DNA of 64,000 bases, from NCBI GenBank assembly GCA_002914805.1, contig JXTB01000065.1, positions 642,321 to 706,320 of the forward strand. Reading direction: 5' to 3'. Source of the DNA: Parasponia andersonii. Lineage: Eukaryota > Streptophyta > Magnoliopsida > Rosales > Cannabaceae. The notes beneath the pieces are model-generated. The model saw only the letters and a list, made by a program, of their open reading frames with translations. It was not told the origin of the DNA and did no database searches. Both the position numbers and the translations under genes were made by a program. Shown here piece by piece: positions 63,110 through 64,000 of the stretch (position 1 is its first letter; the number at the start of each line of letters is the position of its first letter).

Positions 63110-64000
63110 AAATTATTGGAAAAATGGGTTAAGGAAATAATTGGGGCTTGGCTTGGGCTTGGAAGCCCAAGTGGATTTTAAAGATTAAATTTGTTATAAA
63201 ACTCATTTTCATGGACCATTTTGAAGCTAAAAATTGAGTGGGATCCACATCTTATTGATGAAAGATCTTAGTGAATTCTTGTTCTCCTCTGCGAGGACAT
63301 CGATTTCGTATATTCACACGCTCAAAATAATGCACGGATGAATGAGAAATTATTGCTCAAAAGTGCACCATTGAAATGGAAAATGAAAGGAAAATATTAT
63401 AGTCCCACATTGGTGGGAAATGCATGGTGCAAGTGGTTTATATAGAACCTTGTTTTGTGATGGTGGTAAGAATAACAACCATAGATGCTCTCTCAGGCAC
63501 GCGCAAGGGGGTGCAAATCTTCGGGGTTGGGCCTGAATTTGCATGGGCTCGTGTGTGCTCGCACCTGCGGACATTTTGGCACAGTTTAATGGAAAAAAAA
63601 AAAAAAGTTAGTAACAGAAGCCTTTCTGGTTTCTGGAAAAACGTTTAATGACTGGAAAATATTTTGAGATTAATGAAAAATCTTTCTGGTTTTGCTAACA
63701 AATCCATCCTTGGAGACTATAAAAGATGAGCTTCCCCTCCTAATTCCACACACCAAAACAAAGAAACAGAAGCCTTCTTCTCTTTGCCATTCTCTCTTAA
63801 GTGTTCTTGAGTTCCTCAGTTTTTTTAGCTAGAGCTTTTCGAGTGTCTAGAAATTTTGAGTTCAAACCTATCCAGTTCGTAGAATGGAGGTGTTGGTGCT
63901 TCACCTGCTACTCTTCGTCGTTGTATCCTGGGAGACCGACGCTTGCAAAATCCTCAAGCATTCTGGTGGAGGGAGCGAATCAGTTTTAAGGACTCTGTGT
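63110..64000 (+). mobile_element. Probable Ty1/copia 5' LTR, cut by window end
   Basis: The run of phrases agtcccacattggtgggaaa, ggtttatatagaacc, tctcaggcacgcgc, gagttcaaacctatccagt and tcctgggagaccgacgctt is one I recognise from plant copia LTRs and leaders. A short hairpin (cttgggctt/aagcccaag, 63152-63171) lies near its start. A TATA-like box (actataaaag, 63717-63726) precedes a CT-rich leader. An ORF from ATG 63884 to the window end begins hydrophobic, but in this setting is probably not a host gene. The left boundary is approximate. Confidence 0.5.
63401..63444 (+). promoter_or_regulatory. snRNA-USE-like motif and TATA box in the copia-like LTR
   Basis: The sequence agtcccacattgg matches the plant snRNA upstream sequence element (consensus RTCCCACATCG) except for CG to TG. 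The sequence tttatata starts 25 bp after it (63437). The arrangement resembles snRNA promoters, but no snRNA follows. Confidence 0.45.

Noticed and set aside
63884-64000. Start of a host gene with a signal peptide
   Set aside because: The surrounding sequence resembles a copia LTR/leader, and only 39 codons are in the window.
1-64000. tRNA, rRNA or snRNA genes
   Set aside because: I looked for B-box-type ggttcgaatcc motifs and snRNA starts and saw none with convincing structure; a covariance-model search would be decisive.

Overview
This 64 kb window is nuclear DNA from a flowering plant, most likely a eudicot. The support is AT-rich intergenic DNA, short GT-AG introns, plant-type gene families (GEM-like GRAM protein, F-box/LRR protein, DUF829 protein, chloroplast-type FAD synthetase) and plant retrotransposon lineages. 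The species cannot be named from the sequence. There are two runs of N (32974-33280 and 50430-51214) and one single N (8490). Gene models were built by hand from splice signals and reading-frame continuity, with no transcript support.

Layout. 1-9014 is the 3' two-thirds of a Ty3/gypsy element that looks like the Tat lineage: a plus-strand pol with two in-frame stops, a six-copy 101-bp tandem array, a minus-strand extra gene with three apparent introns, and a 3' LTR. 11124-12304 (+) is an intact four-exon GEM-like GRAM-domain gene. 15760-17530 (-) is an intact two-exon F-box/LRR gene with a run of telomere-like repeats just upstream. 19584-22280 (-) is an intact four-exon DUF829 (TMEM53-like) alpha/beta-hydrolase-fold gene. 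22.3-28.9 kb is repeat-rich intergenic DNA. 28895-30222 (-) holds the last three exons of a plastid-type FAD synthetase; its first exon is not confidently found.

33.3-36.9 kb is a decayed PIF/Harbinger transposon: a minus-strand transposase relic and a plus-strand ORF1 (Myb/NAM-associated) relic diverge from an AT-rich tandem array of about eight units carrying hairpin arms. 39.5-40.1 kb holds a possible RNase H relic. 46.85-50.43 kb is a second Tat-like element in the opposite orientation, with the end of its 5' LTR, PBS, gag, protease and part of RT, broken off at the RT/RNase H boundary. 54.1-55.8 kb and 56932-59156 are two copies of one LTR-like repeat; the second is bounded by TG...CA and a perfect 5-bp duplication, as expected of a solo LTR. 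59840-60505 (+) is a single-exon WRN-like 3'-5' exonuclease gene. The window ends inside what looks like a Ty1/copia 5' LTR.

The host genes are unrelated housekeeping or regulatory genes with no sign of an operon or cluster. The most unusual item is the spliced antisense gene inside the first retrotransposon: introns placed antisense to the genomic RNA would survive retrotransposition.
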